Notes: generated from the sequence alone by a model not told the origin. 41,074 nt of DNA from Serratia sp. H1w (GCF_000633355.1 NZ_AYMQ01000023.1:1-41074), one strand, 5' to 3'. Numbered from the stretch's first letter, positions 8,805 to 17,604 are shown. Made by a program: numbers and translations.

Positions 8805-8943
8805 GGCTGTCACAAAAAAGAGGTGGCAATGTTGCCGCCACCCAAAAGTCAAAGAAATAGGAACAGGAAAGATTGATGGCAGCATGTCAACGGCTACCTT
8901 AGGGGCGCCGCATGCTGCGCCCGCTTAGTTAAGGGTAAAGCTT
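8805..8943. repeat. Right flanking repeat of the AT-rich island
   Basis: Counterpart of 4978-5058. The first 65 bases match the left block imperfectly. The exact 16-base word GTTAAGGGTAAAGCTT is at 8928-8943 and includes the last codons and stop of namZ. Between the two parts this copy has about 58 extra bases carrying a palindromic repeat at 8902-8923. A GGTGGC/GCCACC hairpin near 8822-8842 may also terminate the transporter operon. Confidence 0.7.
8902..8923. repeat. Dispersed 22-base palindrome, copy 1
   Basis: GGGGCGC and GCGCCC arms surround a GCATGC centre. A closely similar 22-base palindrome occurs at 31784-31805. Both are intergenic, here just past the stop of namZ. Confidence 0.6.
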
Positions 8944-10260
8944 ATATTTCTCCCGTAGCTGCAAATAGCTATCTACTCCGGGCTGCCACTGAGCCTCGAT
9001 AAAACTGACCGTTTCATCAACGGACAGCTTTCTATCGCTGGCATCATTGAGCAACGTCACCAGTTTGCTGGTACCGGTGAGCTTGGCTAACCAGGTCGGG
9101 CGGATTAAAAAGAACTCCTCCTGGTAATCCAGGTACTGCGCTTCTTTTACCGCCGGGATCACCATTGCATAGCCTGCATGTTTGAACTTGAACCACCAGT
9201 CGACCAGGTAACGGATCGTCGGCTTAACCTGGCTGATATCAGTGCTGGTAAAAATCTCACCACACACCTCTTTCCCTGCCTGCGGCCAACCGGTTTTCTG
9301 CTGGTTGATATCGACCTGATAGCAGGTATTGACGTAAAACTGGCGCGAAGGAAAACCCAGTTGTTCAAACGGATGATCGGAACCTCTGCCCATATTGACG
9401 CTGGTGGCTTCAAACAGGCCCAGGGAAGGATAAAGCTGAATAGCCAAATCGCTGCGCAAGTTCGGTGATGGCCGCACTGGCAGTGAATACGGCGTGCCAT
9501 GCGTATAGTTGGCCATGCTGATAACCATCAGATCTTCAGCGGGCAGTTGGTATGCTTTGACGCCAAAGGCTTGCCAATGAGTATCGTTGAAATGCGTCAG
9601 CCACCCCTCGCCGATGATCATACGGGCAAATTCGCCCGAGGTGAGACCGTGAACCATAGGTATCGGGTGCATGCCTATGCCTGAGATGTTCTGTTCCTCA
9701 AGAATAGGGCCATACACATGGCTGCCGAGCGGATTGGGGCGGTCAAATACCATCATTTGCTTATGGTATTTTTGCAGGCTTTCCAGCATATGGTGCAGGG
9801 AGATGGTGTAGGTGAAGAAGCGCACGCCAACATCCTGCAAATCGTAAATCACGATATCGACATTGGCTAATTGCGCCTCTGTGGGATGAGCGCGAGCCCG
9901 TCCATCTTCATCTCTGCCATATAAAGAAACGATAGGCAGGCCGCTGTTTTTATCGAGATGATTATCGTCACCCAGCCCGGCATCTGCGTTGCCGCGAATA
10001 CCGTGTTCCACCGAGAACAGGGTCGTCACGGTAAACTGATATTTATCTTGCTCAGAGAGCAGTTTATCGATGGTATGGCGGCCCTGTTTATTGATCGAGC
10101 TTTGATTCACCATCAGACCTACCCGCTTGTTTTTAAGCAGTGGTCCATATGTTTGTTCCTGATCGACGCCGAGTACGATGCCAGGTACAGCGCTGGCATG
10201 GCCAGCGCTGAGGGCAAACGATGCGCACAGGAATAATACCGTTTGCAGCAGGTGTCTCAT
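8929..10260 (-). CDS. namZ: Exo-beta-N-acetylmuramidase NamZ (DUF1343), exported
   Basis: The 443-aa protein starts with a clear Sec signal peptide (hydrophobic to about residue 20, cleavage after A-S-A). The rest is a full-length DUF1343 domain: GLMVNQSSI, FSVEHGIRG, IVIYDLQDVGVRFFTY, MVFDRPNPLG and VHGLTSGEFA are in the family order. Bacillus subtilis NamZ (YbbC) of this family removes MurNAc from the non-reducing end of peptidoglycan fragments, working with the NagZ glucosaminidase. Here it lies in the same cluster as a GH3 enzyme and murR/murQ/murP, which supports that role in the periplasm. It is the distal gene of the arm, 300 bases after the porin gene, with a REP-like pair in between. 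Confidence 0.88.
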   Translation of the reverse strand: MRHLLQTVLFLCASFALSAGHASAVPGIVLGVDQEQTYGPLLKNKRVGLMVNQSSINKQGRHTIDKLLSEQDKYQFTVTTLFSVEHGIRGNADAGLGDDNHLDKNSGLPIVSLYGRDEDGRARAHPTEAQLANVDIVIYDLQDVGVRFFTYTISLHHMLESLQKYHKQMMVFDRPNPLGSHVYGPILEEQNISGIGMHPIPMVHGLTSGEFARMIIGEGWLTHFNDTHWQAFGVKAYQLPAEDLMVISMANYTHGTPYSLPVRPSPNLRSDLAIQLYPSLGLFEATSVNMGRGSDHPFEQLGFPSRQFYVNTCYQVDINQQKTGWPQAGKEVCGEIFTSTDISQVKPTIRYLVDWWFKFKHAGYAMVIPAVKEAQYLDYQEEFFLIRPTWLAKLTGTSKLVTLLNDASDRKLSVDETVSFIEAQWQPGVDSYLQLREKYKLYP

Positions 10261-10311
10261 TTGTTACGTATCTCCATTGATGGAACGCTGGTCAGTTAAG
10301 GTTAACAATTT

Positions 10312-10485
10312 CCCCCTCACCCCAACCCTCTCCCGTAGGGCGAGGGGGCCAGCCCAGCGTCGTTGGCAGCTAATGTGGTACAGCGTCGGCACCATATACT
10401 GCGCTCGTGTTAAGGCTAGATGTGGGAGCCAATTTGTGGCACGTTCAGTCCCCTCTCCCTGTGGGAGAGGGTTAGGGTGAGGGGG
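10312..10485. repeat. REP-like inverted pair (BIME) between namZ and porin gene
   Basis: A C-rich element at 10312-10348 (CCCCTCACCCCAACCCTCTC with a short hairpin) is answered by its inverse at 10450-10485, about 100 bases away. The same pair recurs at 34284-34415 and at 40909 to the window end. It fills most of the 299-base gap and could protect or attenuate the operon mRNA. Confidence 0.85.
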
Positions 10486-10559
10486 CTCACGGCACGTTGG
10501 TCAGGTATTTCGTTGCTTAACTGACAGGCATGACTCCATTGGTAGGATTATGGCCACCG

Positions 10560-11645
10560 TCAGAAGTTATGCCGCAGTTCCAGCGCCCAGAACCAGAAGT
10601 TGTTGCTGGTCTTATCACCGTTCATCCAGGTTTGTTCCGGGCGGTAGTAGCTGTCGACAAACAGCGACGTCTGTTTGGTAAACGGATAGATCGCCTGGAA
10701 ACCATAGCGGCTGCGGTCTTTCTCTTTATACACCGTCTCCTGGTTTCTGGAGTCGCGGAAGCTTTGCGTCCCTTTGGTCAGCGCCAGCCGGGTATAAGGC
10801 ATTAACATCACGCCATTATCGAGCTTGTAACGGTAAGTCGCCCACAGGAAATGTTCCTTGTTATACAGCGTATTGACCAATTGCTCATCGATATACAGAT
10901 AGTTGAGCCAGAGAGAGTTTTTCTGGTTAAACGTAAAATTCGCCCCCGCGAAGTGTTCATTGATCTGGCTCCAGTCGCGTTTGTAGACCCCGTAATCGCC
11001 TTTGGCCCGCGCATAGTCCAACTTGCGGTCAATCAGGCGGAAGGAGAGGCTGGCATTAAAGCTCAGGCTATCAGAATATTTGTAGTATGCCTGTGGACGG
11101 ATCCAGATCTCGTGCCGCTCCTCGCCCTTGCGGATATCCCCTTTATACTCCGGTGCTGCTAGCGCCGGGTTGCTGATGGAAGGGAAATGCCAGTTGTCGT
11201 TACGGTAGCCCAGGCGCAGTTTGGTGTTGCCACTTTTACCTGCCAAGGTAAAAGGAAACGTTCTGGTGACGCCCGCTTGCCAGCGTGTACGGTCATATTC
11301 AGGCGTATTGTCCAGATAGGTTTTCAAAAATTGAACGTCATACATCCACAATGAATCATTCTGGTAAATAAAGGCACCGACATAAGGCGAGGTTGCTACG
11401 CTGCCCCGGATATATTTCCAACGATCGTCACTGTCTATCTCTTGCTCGGTACCAATATAAGTATCAAAGCGCCAAGTTTGCTGGTGTAATTTATCTTGTG
11501 CTGCTTTCTTTTCTTGTTCTATTTGCTGAATGCGTTTATTGAGTTTGATGATCTCCTGATCATAATCTGTCTCAGACTCATCAGCCAATACCGGTTGCGC
11601 CAGAAAAATGGCACTGAAAATCACTAGCCCTGTTAAGATCTTCAT
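10560..11645 (-). CDS. OmpG-family outer-membrane porin
   Basis: The 361-aa protein has a signal peptide ending at V-L-A-D (about residue 22). A 35-residue charged, probably coiled-coil segment (EIIKLNKRIQQIEQEKK) follows. Then comes a beta-barrel of alternating amphipathic strands rich in Tyr and Trp. It ends in FWALELRHNF, a C-terminal phenylalanine beta-signal for BAM insertion. Arrangement and spacing fit the monomeric OmpG-like porins, though the coiled-coil extension makes it longer than E. coli OmpG. Placed 19 bases after the GH3 gene and before namZ, it probably admits peptidoglycan sugars or muropeptides through the outer membrane. The substrate is inferred from context. Confidence 0.82.
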   Translation of the reverse strand: MKILTGLVIFSAIFLAQPVLADESETDYDQEIIKLNKRIQQIEQEKKAAQDKLHQQTWRFDTYIGTEQEIDSDDRWKYIRGSVATSPYVGAFIYQNDSLWMYDVQFLKTYLDNTPEYDRTRWQAGVTRTFPFTLAGKSGNTKLRLGYRNDNWHFPSISNPALAAPEYKGDIRKGEERHEIWIRPQAYYKYSDSLSFNASLSFRLIDRKLDYARAKGDYGVYKRDWSQINEHFAGANFTFNQKNSLWLNYLYIDEQLVNTLYNKEHFLWATYRYKLDNGVMLMPYTRLALTKGTQSFRDSRNQETVYKEKDRSRYGFQAIYPFTKQTSLFVDSYYRPEQTWMNGDKTSNNFWFWALELRHNF

Positions 11646-11664
11646 GTTTTACCTTCAGAGATTT

Positions 11665-13536
11665 TTATAATGCTGTTAATCCGTAACCGCGAGGGTAGAG
11701 TACGTCTTTGTTATCTGGGGTTTTAATATCTACCGGTAACTTACCGCGAGGTGTGGCAAGAATATCTTCTTTTCCGGCTGGCCCTTGGAACAAGGTTCTT
11801 AAGCCACTGCGAATATTGGTTTCCAGGCTATTGCGGACGTTATTGGTCACATCAAAACCGGTGATACCATAAATCGCAATATTAGCCTTTACGTCGGATA
11901 AATAGGCGATGTCGTACGGGTTGCGCGTCGCAATCACCACCAGAGGAATGTTTTTCTTATTGGCGACGTCGATGATCCGCTGTGCATTGGCCGGGTTGAG
12001 CTTCAGATTATAGGTGGCCAGAATAACAAACTGCCGATCTTGCAGTTGCTGTTCAATTTCTGCCGTTGTTAATTGGTCTTGGTCCAGTTTAACTACCTGA
12101 TCTTTGATGTTTAATTCTACCTTCAACTCATTGGCAATCTGGTTCAAATGCTTCTTGATGAGCTCATTGCGTGGGCCTTCATCCGAAAACACCATGATGC
12201 TGTTTTGCGCTTTCAGTGGATAAGGCAGGACGCCCTCATTTTTGATCAGCGTAATGGCTTGCTCTGAAATGGCATTTTCCAGATCCTTGTGCGCCTTGGA
12301 AGCGACAATAGTTTCAGCCTTGGCGGCATCATGAGGTGCTGGGGAGATGCGCTTATTCAGTTTGGTGTAAATTACGCGTCGGGCAGAATCCTCAATGCGT
12401 TGCTTAAACACCGGATCTTTTTCCGCCTCAGCCTGCAAATAAGCGTACAGCTCACCGAGTTGTTCAATGCTGGCGTTGTCTTTAATGCCGATTGGCATCA
12501 ACACAATGTCATTACCGGCTAAAATCGCCTGCTTGATTGACCAGTGACGATCAAAATTACCGGTAATCGCCCCCATATCCATCGCATCCGTCAGGATCAG
12601 GCCGTTAAATTTCAGTTGATTGCGCAAGGTATCGGTCAGGATCGCCTTGGACAAGGTGGCCGGGGTACCGATTTTTTCGCCCTTGATGTTGGTCAGGATG
12701 GTGCTGTCGAGCGCTGGTACTACGACATGAGCGGTCATGATGGCATCGGTAGCTGGCATGACATCAACAAAGGGTTGCAGTTCGGTCTGCTGCCATGAAG
12801 CCTTATCCGTATTGACGCTGGGTAAGGCAAAATGGGTATCGGAGGCAACGTTACCGTGGCCAGGGAAATGCTTCAAAGAGGTGAGAACCGGGTATTGGTG
12901 AATACCTTCGATATAGCTGCGAGCTAATTTACCTACCAGAATAGGATCGTCGGAGTAAGAGCGGACGCCGATCACCGGATTATTCTGATTATTATTGACG
13001 TCCACCACCGGGCCAAAGTTAAAGTTAAACCCGAGGCTGGTTAATTCGTAACCATGGATATTCCCGGCTTGCTTGGCCAGGTCAGCGATACCCGTAGCCC
13101 CCAGAGCCATATTCCCCGGCATCTCGGTGCCAACTCGCAGACGTGTGACATAGCCGCCTTCCTGATCGGTGCTGATAAACAGCGGTAAATTATAGCGTGC
13201 GTTCTGGAAGTTATTAATCAACTCAACCGTTTGCGGGGTATTAATCAGGTTTTCACGGAACAGGATCACCGACCCCAAATGATAGTCAGCGATCATTTTA
13301 CTGACGTTGGCATTCATCTCGGTAAACGGGGTTTTAGTTTCGCTGCTTTTTTCATCCCAGGAACGAATGTCAACCATCAGCATTTGCCCGAGCTTTTCTG
13401 CAAAACTCATATTGGCGACGAGCTTTTCTGCCGCATTCTGCGGTGAAAGCCACATCTCCTTTAGTTGGTTTTCTGGAATGGTGGCAGCATAACTTCCTGC
13501 ACTAACTAAAAAAATCGCCGGTATTATTTTTTTCAT
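11665..13536 (-). CDS. Exported GH3 beta-N-acetylhexosaminidase (NagZ-like, two-domain)
   Basis: The 623-aa enzyme has a signal peptide (MKKIIPAIFLVSAGSYA) and a GH3 N-terminal domain. It carries the NagZ signature KHFPGHGNVASDTHFALP, whose Asp-His pair is the general acid/base loop. The nucleophile aspartate is in LILTDAMDMGAI. A second alpha/beta domain occupies about residues 400-620. The size and layout match B. subtilis NagZ (YbbD, about 640 aa), not the shorter cytoplasmic NagZ of enterobacteria. It should remove GlcNAc from muropeptides or disaccharides in the periplasm, producing MurNAc ends for NamZ. The start at 13536 is chosen because it begins the signal peptide and has GGAG upstream; the frame extends to 13575. 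Confidence 0.88.
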   Translation of the reverse strand: MKKIIPAIFLVSAGSYAATIPENQLKEMWLSPQNAAEKLVANMSFAEKLGQMLMVDIRSWDEKSSETKTPFTEMNANVSKMIADYHLGSVILFRENLINTPQTVELINNFQNARYNLPLFISTDQEGGYVTRLRVGTEMPGNMALGATGIADLAKQAGNIHGYELTSLGFNFNFGPVVDVNNNQNNPVIGVRSYSDDPILVGKLARSYIEGIHQYPVLTSLKHFPGHGNVASDTHFALPSVNTDKASWQQTELQPFVDVMPATDAIMTAHVVVPALDSTILTNIKGEKIGTPATLSKAILTDTLRNQLKFNGLILTDAMDMGAITGNFDRHWSIKQAILAGNDIVLMPIGIKDNASIEQLGELYAYLQAEAEKDPVFKQRIEDSARRVIYTKLNKRISPAPHDAAKAETIVASKAHKDLENAISEQAITLIKNEGVLPYPLKAQNSIMVFSDEGPRNELIKKHLNQIANELKVELNIKDQVVKLDQDQLTTAEIEQQLQDRQFVILATYNLKLNPANAQRIIDVANKKNIPLVVIATRNPYDIAYLSDVKANIAIYGITGFDVTNNVRNSLETNIRSGLRTLFQGPAGKEDILATPRGKLPVDIKTPDNKDVLYPRGYGLTAL

Positions 13537-13566
13537 GAGATCACTCCGAGGTATCAATTTCCGGCG

Positions 13567-13572
13567 ATTGTA
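13567..13572 (-). promoter_or_regulatory. Predicted -10 of the GH3/porin/namZ operon
   Basis: On the minus strand TACAAT (five of six matches to consensus) would place the start near 13559-13560. The CRP-like palindrome centred at 13600.5 then lies at about -41.5, the class II position. Confidence 0.5.
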
Positions 13573-13592
13573 CATTCCAAATCGCTTAATAA

Positions 13593-13608
13593 AGTGACAA
13601 TTATCACA
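13593..13608. promoter_or_regulatory. CRP-like palindrome upstream of the GH3 gene
   Basis: AGTGA-CAATTA-TCACA matches nine of ten conserved positions of the CRP site TGTGA-N6-TCACA. It lies 56 bases upstream of the GH3 start and shares an identical GTGA-N-AATTATCACA core with the murQ-side site. Confidence 0.65.
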
Positions 13609-13717
13609 GTTGATCGATTCGTGTTTGTTACGCTAACAGGAATAATGGCTGTTTTTTATGCTCGTGATTTATCTCGCCGCTTGGATGGCAAAGGGAAAGC
13701 GCAAGGAATAACCATTT

Positions 13718-13735
13718 AATGGTGAGAATATTTTT
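13718..13735. promoter_or_regulatory. Shared AATGG...GAATATTTTT motif (possible MurR site), nag side
   Basis: AATGGTGAGAATATTTTT resembles AATGGCGAATATTTTT at 14770-14785. These are the two gaps flanking murR, so a MurR operator is plausible but unproven. Confidence 0.3.
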
Positions 13736-13812
13736 AGTTAACTATTTAAACCCGGTGGTCAATGTCAAGAAAACTCTTAATACTCCTTTAGTGTGAGTCA
13801 ATTTTTCCAGGA

Positions 13813-14673
13813 TCAGTCATCCAGATTGTTAATTGTCATGCTCGCATTCAGCACCAGAGGTTTGGCAAACTCCTTTCGCTGTTGCATTAATGCCAGGAAA
13901 ATCAGATCCGTCAGGGTATTCTGCGCGGTTCTGGACGAAATCGAAGAGCTGCGCCATTCGTTTTCATCCGAGACACTTTCCAGCACGTAGTCGGCTATTT
14001 TGGCCAGCGGATTACCCTTGTTGCCGGTTATGGCTATTACGGTCGCTCCCTGTGCCTTGGCCATGGAGGCGGCGATATGCATATCTTTCCTGCGACCACT
14101 GAAGGAAATCACGATCTGGACGTCTTTGGCCGTCAGCGCTTGAGCGGTGGCAATCTGGACGTGAAGGTCGGCTTCTACCAGGCTCAGGATGCCGATTTTT
14201 TGTAATTTAAAGCTCAGATCTTTGGCGGTGAGGCCGGAACCCCAAATGCCGACGATCTGCACGCGCTGAGCGTTATCGATGGCATCGACCACCTGTTTAA
14301 AAATCGAGAAATTTATCCTTCGAGTCGTTTCCACGATCGCGGCGTTTTTCTCATGGGCCAGCTTTTGTGCCACCACCATCAAGGAATCTTCTGATGAAAT
14401 GGCGTTATGCAAGGCCTCATGCGGAAAGGACTTGAACAGGTTATTTCTACCCAGCTCCTCGCTGATGGCAATTTTCAGGGCAGGGAAGCCTTTCATGCCA
14501 ATCTTCTGGCTAAACTTGACGATGGCAGACTGGCTGACTCCCGCATCTTCAGCAAAGCGCGAAGAAGACATGCTCAGGATCGCTTCCGGGTTATCAAGGA
14601 TGTATTTGGCGATTTTTTGCTGGTTTTCGGCCAAGCTTGGCAACAACCAGGTGATTTCGTTTAGCACTGACAT
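13813..14673 (-). CDS. murR: MurR-like RpiR-family transcriptional regulator
   Basis: The 286-aa protein has an N-terminal RpiR helix-turn-helix (about residues 1-77; FAEDAGVSQSAIVKFSQKIGMKGFPALK). A SIS sugar-phosphate binding domain follows, with VGIWGSGLTAKDLSFKLQKIG and VISFSGRRKD. In E. coli MurR represses murQP and is relieved by MurNAc-6-phosphate. Its position, divergent from murQ-murP and upstream of the exported hydrolase arm, supports the same job. The ATG at 14673 has GGAGATATT correctly spaced; an in-frame GTG at 14688 would overlap that ribosome site. The regulated genes on both sides carry related promoter elements. Confidence 0.88.
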   Translation of the reverse strand: MSVLNEITWLLPSLAENQQKIAKYILDNPEAILSMSSSRFAEDAGVSQSAIVKFSQKIGMKGFPALKIAISEELGRNNLFKSFPHEALHNAISSEDSLMVVAQKLAHEKNAAIVETTRRINFSIFKQVVDAIDNAQRVQIVGIWGSGLTAKDLSFKLQKIGILSLVEADLHVQIATAQALTAKDVQIVISFSGRRKDMHIAASMAKAQGATVIAITGNKGNPLAKIADYVLESVSDENEWRSSSISSRTAQNTLTDLIFLALMQQRKEFAKPLVLNASMTINNLDD

Positions 14674-14769
14674 CAACAATATCTCCACTGTATGTAATAG
14701 ATTATTCCAGTCATAGGGGTTTCCATTCCTTTGATTTACTTAATTGAAATTGTTGAGAATAAATTTTTA

Positions 14770-14785
14770 AATGGCGAATATTTTT
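14770..14785. promoter_or_regulatory. Shared AATGG...GAATATTTTT motif (possible MurR site), mur side
   Basis: AATGGCGAATATTTTT sits between murR and murQ, 43 bases before the CRP-like palindrome. Counterpart of 13718-13735. Confidence 0.3.
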
Positions 14786-14827
14786 GCGATTTATTCCTCC
14801 TGTTGCTAGCGTCGAGAATCGATTTAG

Positions 14828-14843
14828 CGTGATAATTATCACA
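14828..14843. promoter_or_regulatory. CRP-like palindrome upstream of murQ
   Basis: CGTGA-TAATTA-TCACA matches nine of ten conserved CRP positions and lies 58 bases upstream of the murQ ATG. A -10-like TAACAT at 14865-14870 would put the start near 14877, with the site centred at about -41.5. E. coli murQP is known to need CRP-cAMP. Confidence 0.65.
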
Positions 14844-14901
14844 TTTGTTGAATAAATAATTCCTTAACATTGTCGAAAATCTTAACCCATTGGAAGCCCC
14901 C

Positions 14902-15810
14902 ATGAAGATTAATTTAAGCAAGATGGTGACGGAAAGCCGCAACCCGGCCAGTTGGCAAATTGATACGTTGCCCACGCTGGATATGCTGGCCGTGATCAAC
15001 AGCGAAGACAAAAAAGTGCCTCTGGCGGTAGAAGCCTTGTTGCCAGCTATCGCCAAGTTGGTCGATCTGGTGGTTGAGGCGTTTGCCAACGGTGGCCGCT
15101 TGATTTATAGCGGCGCAGGTACCTCTGGCCGGTTGGGGATCCTAGATGCCAGTGAATGTCCCCCGACTTATGGCACCCCGCGTGAGCAGGTTGTCGGGTT
15201 GATCGCCGGTGGCCATACCGCGATTTTGCAGGCGGTGGAAAATGCGGAGGACAACCCGCAAATGGGGGAACAGGACCTGCGAGATCTCAGTTTCAACGCG
15301 CGTGATGTGCTGGTAGGCATCGCAGCGAGTGGCCGCACCCCTTATGTGCTGGGGGCAATGGCTTATGCTCGTAGCCTTGGGGCAACGACCGCTGCGATCT
15401 CTTGCAATCCGAATAGCGAAATGGGCCAGGCGGCCGATATTGCTATCGAAGCGTTGGTTGGTCCAGAAGTGGTGACCGGTTCGTCGCGTATGAAAGCGGG
15501 CACGGCACAAAAGCTAATCCTGAATATGATCACTACCGGGGCGATGATCCGCAGCGGCAAGGTCTACAGCAATCTGATGGTCGACGTTGAGGCCACCAAT
15601 GCCAAGCTGATACAGCGCCAGGTCAATATTGTGGTCGAGGCGACGGAGTGCAGCCCCGAAGAGGCTGAGGACGCGCTTAATCAATGCCAGCGCCACTGCA
15701 AAACCGCGATTGTCATGATCCTTGGCGGCCTGTCTGCCCCAGAGGCCAGCGCGGTATTGAGTAAAAACAAAGGATTCATCCGTCAAGCACTGCAAGGGAT
15801 ACAGGCATAA
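14902..15810 (+). CDS. murQ: N-acetylmuramic acid 6-phosphate etherase MurQ
   Basis: The 302-aa enzyme cleaves the D-lactyl ether of MurNAc-6-phosphate to give GlcNAc-6-phosphate and D-lactate in the cytoplasm. The SIS-fold signature [21 protein letters not shown] covers residues 71-91, with the catalytic glutamate at about Glu85 and the second conserved glutamate in ENAEDN near 116. The C-terminal small helical domain has [14 protein letters not shown]. Length and sequence follow E. coli MurQ closely. The ATG at 14902 fits [12 protein letters not shown]; the frame also opens at a TTG 12 bases earlier. murP begins two bases after its stop, so both are one operon. Confidence 0.97.
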   Translation: MKINLSKMVTESRNPASWQIDTLPTLDMLAVINSEDKKVPLAVEALLPAIAKLVDLVVEAFANGGRLIYSGAGTSGRLGILDASECPPTYGTPREQVVGLIAGGHTAILQAVENAEDNPQMGEQDLRDLSFNARDVLVGIAASGRTPYVLGAMAYARSLGATTAAISCNPNSEMGQAADIAIEALVGPEVVTGSSRMKAGTAQKLILNMITTGAMIRSGKVYSNLMVDVEATNAKLIQRQVNIVVEATECSPEEAEDALNQCQRHCKTAIVMILGGLSAPEASAVLSKNKGFIRQALQGIQA

Positions 15811-15812
15811 CC

Positions 15813-17264
15813 ATGGCGAAAATAACCGTTTCGATGATAGAGCAAATTTTACTTCTGGTAGGTGGCAGTAAAAATATCATTATCTGCGGTAACTGCATGA
15901 CCAGACTGCGTCTGACGCTAAAAGACCGTCAGCAAATTCAGCTCGATGAGTTGAAGAAGATACCTGGCGTGATGGGTGTCGTTAACGGCGACGATCAGCT
16001 GCAAATTATCCTCGGCCCTGGCAAAGCCCAGACCGCCAGCGAGATGATGAACACGTTGTTATCGGCGCAACCGCAGCAGGAACGGGGGAGTGTTGAGCAA
16101 CCTGATTTACAGGCCTTGGCAAGCGAAAACAAGCAGCAGATGAAAGCCAAGCAAAACAGCGCGGTGCATAATTTCCTGACTAAATTTGCCACGATTTTTA
16201 CGCCGTTGATCCCAGGGTTTATTGCCGCAGGGTTGCTATTGGGGATCGCTACTCTGATGCAGCAAACACTGTTGGTCGAGGGCGTAGCGCCGGCCGCATG
16301 GCTAAAGGGGCTGATTGCTTACATGAAAGTGTTCAGCATCGGCTTGTTTACCTTCCTTAGCATCCTGATCGGTTATAACACCCAGAAGGCCTTTGGCGGC
16401 ACCGGGGTTAATGGTGCGATCATCGCTTCGCTGTTTGTTTTACGCTATGTACCGGAAGGCACTACCGGCTATTACGCGGGCATGAGTGACTTTTTTGGCC
16501 TGGTGATCGATCCGCGCGGCAACATTATCGGCGTTCTGCTGGCCTGTATTCTGGGTGCATGGATAGAAAGGCAGGTCCGCCGGGTTATTCCCGATAATCT
16601 GGATATGATCCTGACTTCATCGATTACCTTGTTGATCACCGGTGCTATTACCTTTGTGGTGATTATGCCTGTGGGTGGCGAGTTGTTTAAGGGAATGTCA
16701 TGGCTGTTTATGCACCTGAACGGCAATCCGTTCGGTACCGCTATTCTTGCCGGGCTGTTCCTGATCGCTGTGGTGTTTGGGATTCATCAGGGCTTTGTGC
16801 CGGTTTATTTTGCCTTGATGGATGCGCAGGGCTTTAACTCGCTGTTCCCTATACTGGCGATGGCCGGTGCTGGGCAAGTCGGTGCGTCACTGGCGTTATT
16901 TGTGCGTTCACCAAAGGGTTCTCTGCTGCGTACCCAGATTAAAGGTGCCATTTTCCCTGGCCTGTTAGGGATTGGTGAGCCGTTGATTTACGGCGTAACC
17001 TTACCGCGCCTTAAGCCTTTCGTAACCGCCTGCCTAGGTGGCGCGGTTGGCGGCTTCTTTATCGGTCTGGTTGCCTGGATGGGATTACCGGTAGGATTGA
17101 ATACGGTGTTTGGTCCTTCGGGTCTGGTGTCTATTCCACTAATGACCTCGGCCAAGGGCATTTTCGCCGGTATGCTGGTGTATGTCGCCGGTATTTTGAT
17201 CTCCTATATAGCCGGATTTATTCTGACCTGGCTGTTTGGCAGCAAGGATGTGGATTTAAGCTGA
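15813..17264 (+). CDS. murP: PTS N-acetylmuramic acid transporter EIIBC (MurP)
   Basis: The 483-aa protein joins an EIIB domain (about 1-85) to an EIIC membrane domain. The phosphorylated cysteine is Cys28 in the CGNCMTRLR motif. A linker rich in Gln/Glu/Lys runs to about residue 115, followed by around ten membrane segments with [11 protein letters not shown], the EIIC sugar-site signature. As in E. coli MurP there is no EIIA domain, so phosphate must come from EIIA-Glc (Crr) in trans. It imports MurNAc as MurNAc-6-phosphate, the substrate of MurQ encoded immediately upstream. Confidence 0.96.
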   Translation: MAKITVSMIEQILLLVGGSKNIIICGNCMTRLRLTLKDRQQIQLDELKKIPGVMGVVNGDDQLQIILGPGKAQTASEMMNTLLSAQPQQERGSVEQPDLQALASENKQQMKAKQNSAVHNFLTKFATIFTPLIPGFIAAGLLLGIATLMQQTLLVEGVAPAAWLKGLIAYMKVFSIGLFTFLSILIGYNTQKAFGGTGVNGAIIASLFVLRYVPEGTTGYYAGMSDFFGLVIDPRGNIIGVLLACILGAWIERQVRRVIPDNLDMILTSSITLLITGAITFVVIMPVGGELFKGMSWLFMHLNGNPFGTAILAGLFLIAVVFGIHQGFVPVYFALMDAQGFNSLFPILAMAGAGQVGASLALFVRSPKGSLLRTQIKGAIFPGLLGIGEPLIYGVTLPRLKPFVTACLGGAVGGFFIGLVAWMGLPVGLNTVFGPSGLVSIPLMTSAKGIFAGMLVYVAGILISYIAGFILTWLFGSKDVDLS

Positions 17265-17281
17265 TTGAATGTATTTTCGAG

Positions 17282-17310
17282 AAAAGGCCCTGCTTGCAGG
17301 GCCTTTTTTT
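17282..17310 (+). terminator. Rho-independent terminator of murQP
   Basis: AAGGCCCTG-CTTG-CAGGGCC forms a strong GC stem with a four-base loop, followed by seven T. It lies about 20 bases after the murP stop. Confidence 0.95.
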
Positions 17311-17604
17311 ATGGTCATGATCATCGTTGGGCATAAATCACGCTATTGTCTTGAGGTTTTTTTCAGGTAGCGTGGCGCTTTTTTTTCAGGCGTCCGAATC
17401 GCGAGTAATGATGGGCTGCTTCCCCAGTGATAATTTTGTCTCTGGAGCCGAGAGAAGAACTATTCGTGTTAAATCTTTGGGGGTTATCGAGAAGGGAATC
17501 GCGAAATTCCTGAAAAATTAGTCTTGGGAGGGCTAAAAATTCTAATTAAGAGTCAGAAAAATTTCTTAACTCGCTAGTTTTAGGTTTTCACAGTCAAAGT
17601 CACT

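Noticed and set aside
5059-8927. Island as a transposon or integrative element
   Set aside because: No transposase, integrase or terminal inverted repeats were found; only direct repeats are visible.
17327-17521. 64-codon frame after murP
   Set aside because: No family, composition unlike neighbours and it lies just past a strong terminator with no visible promoter.
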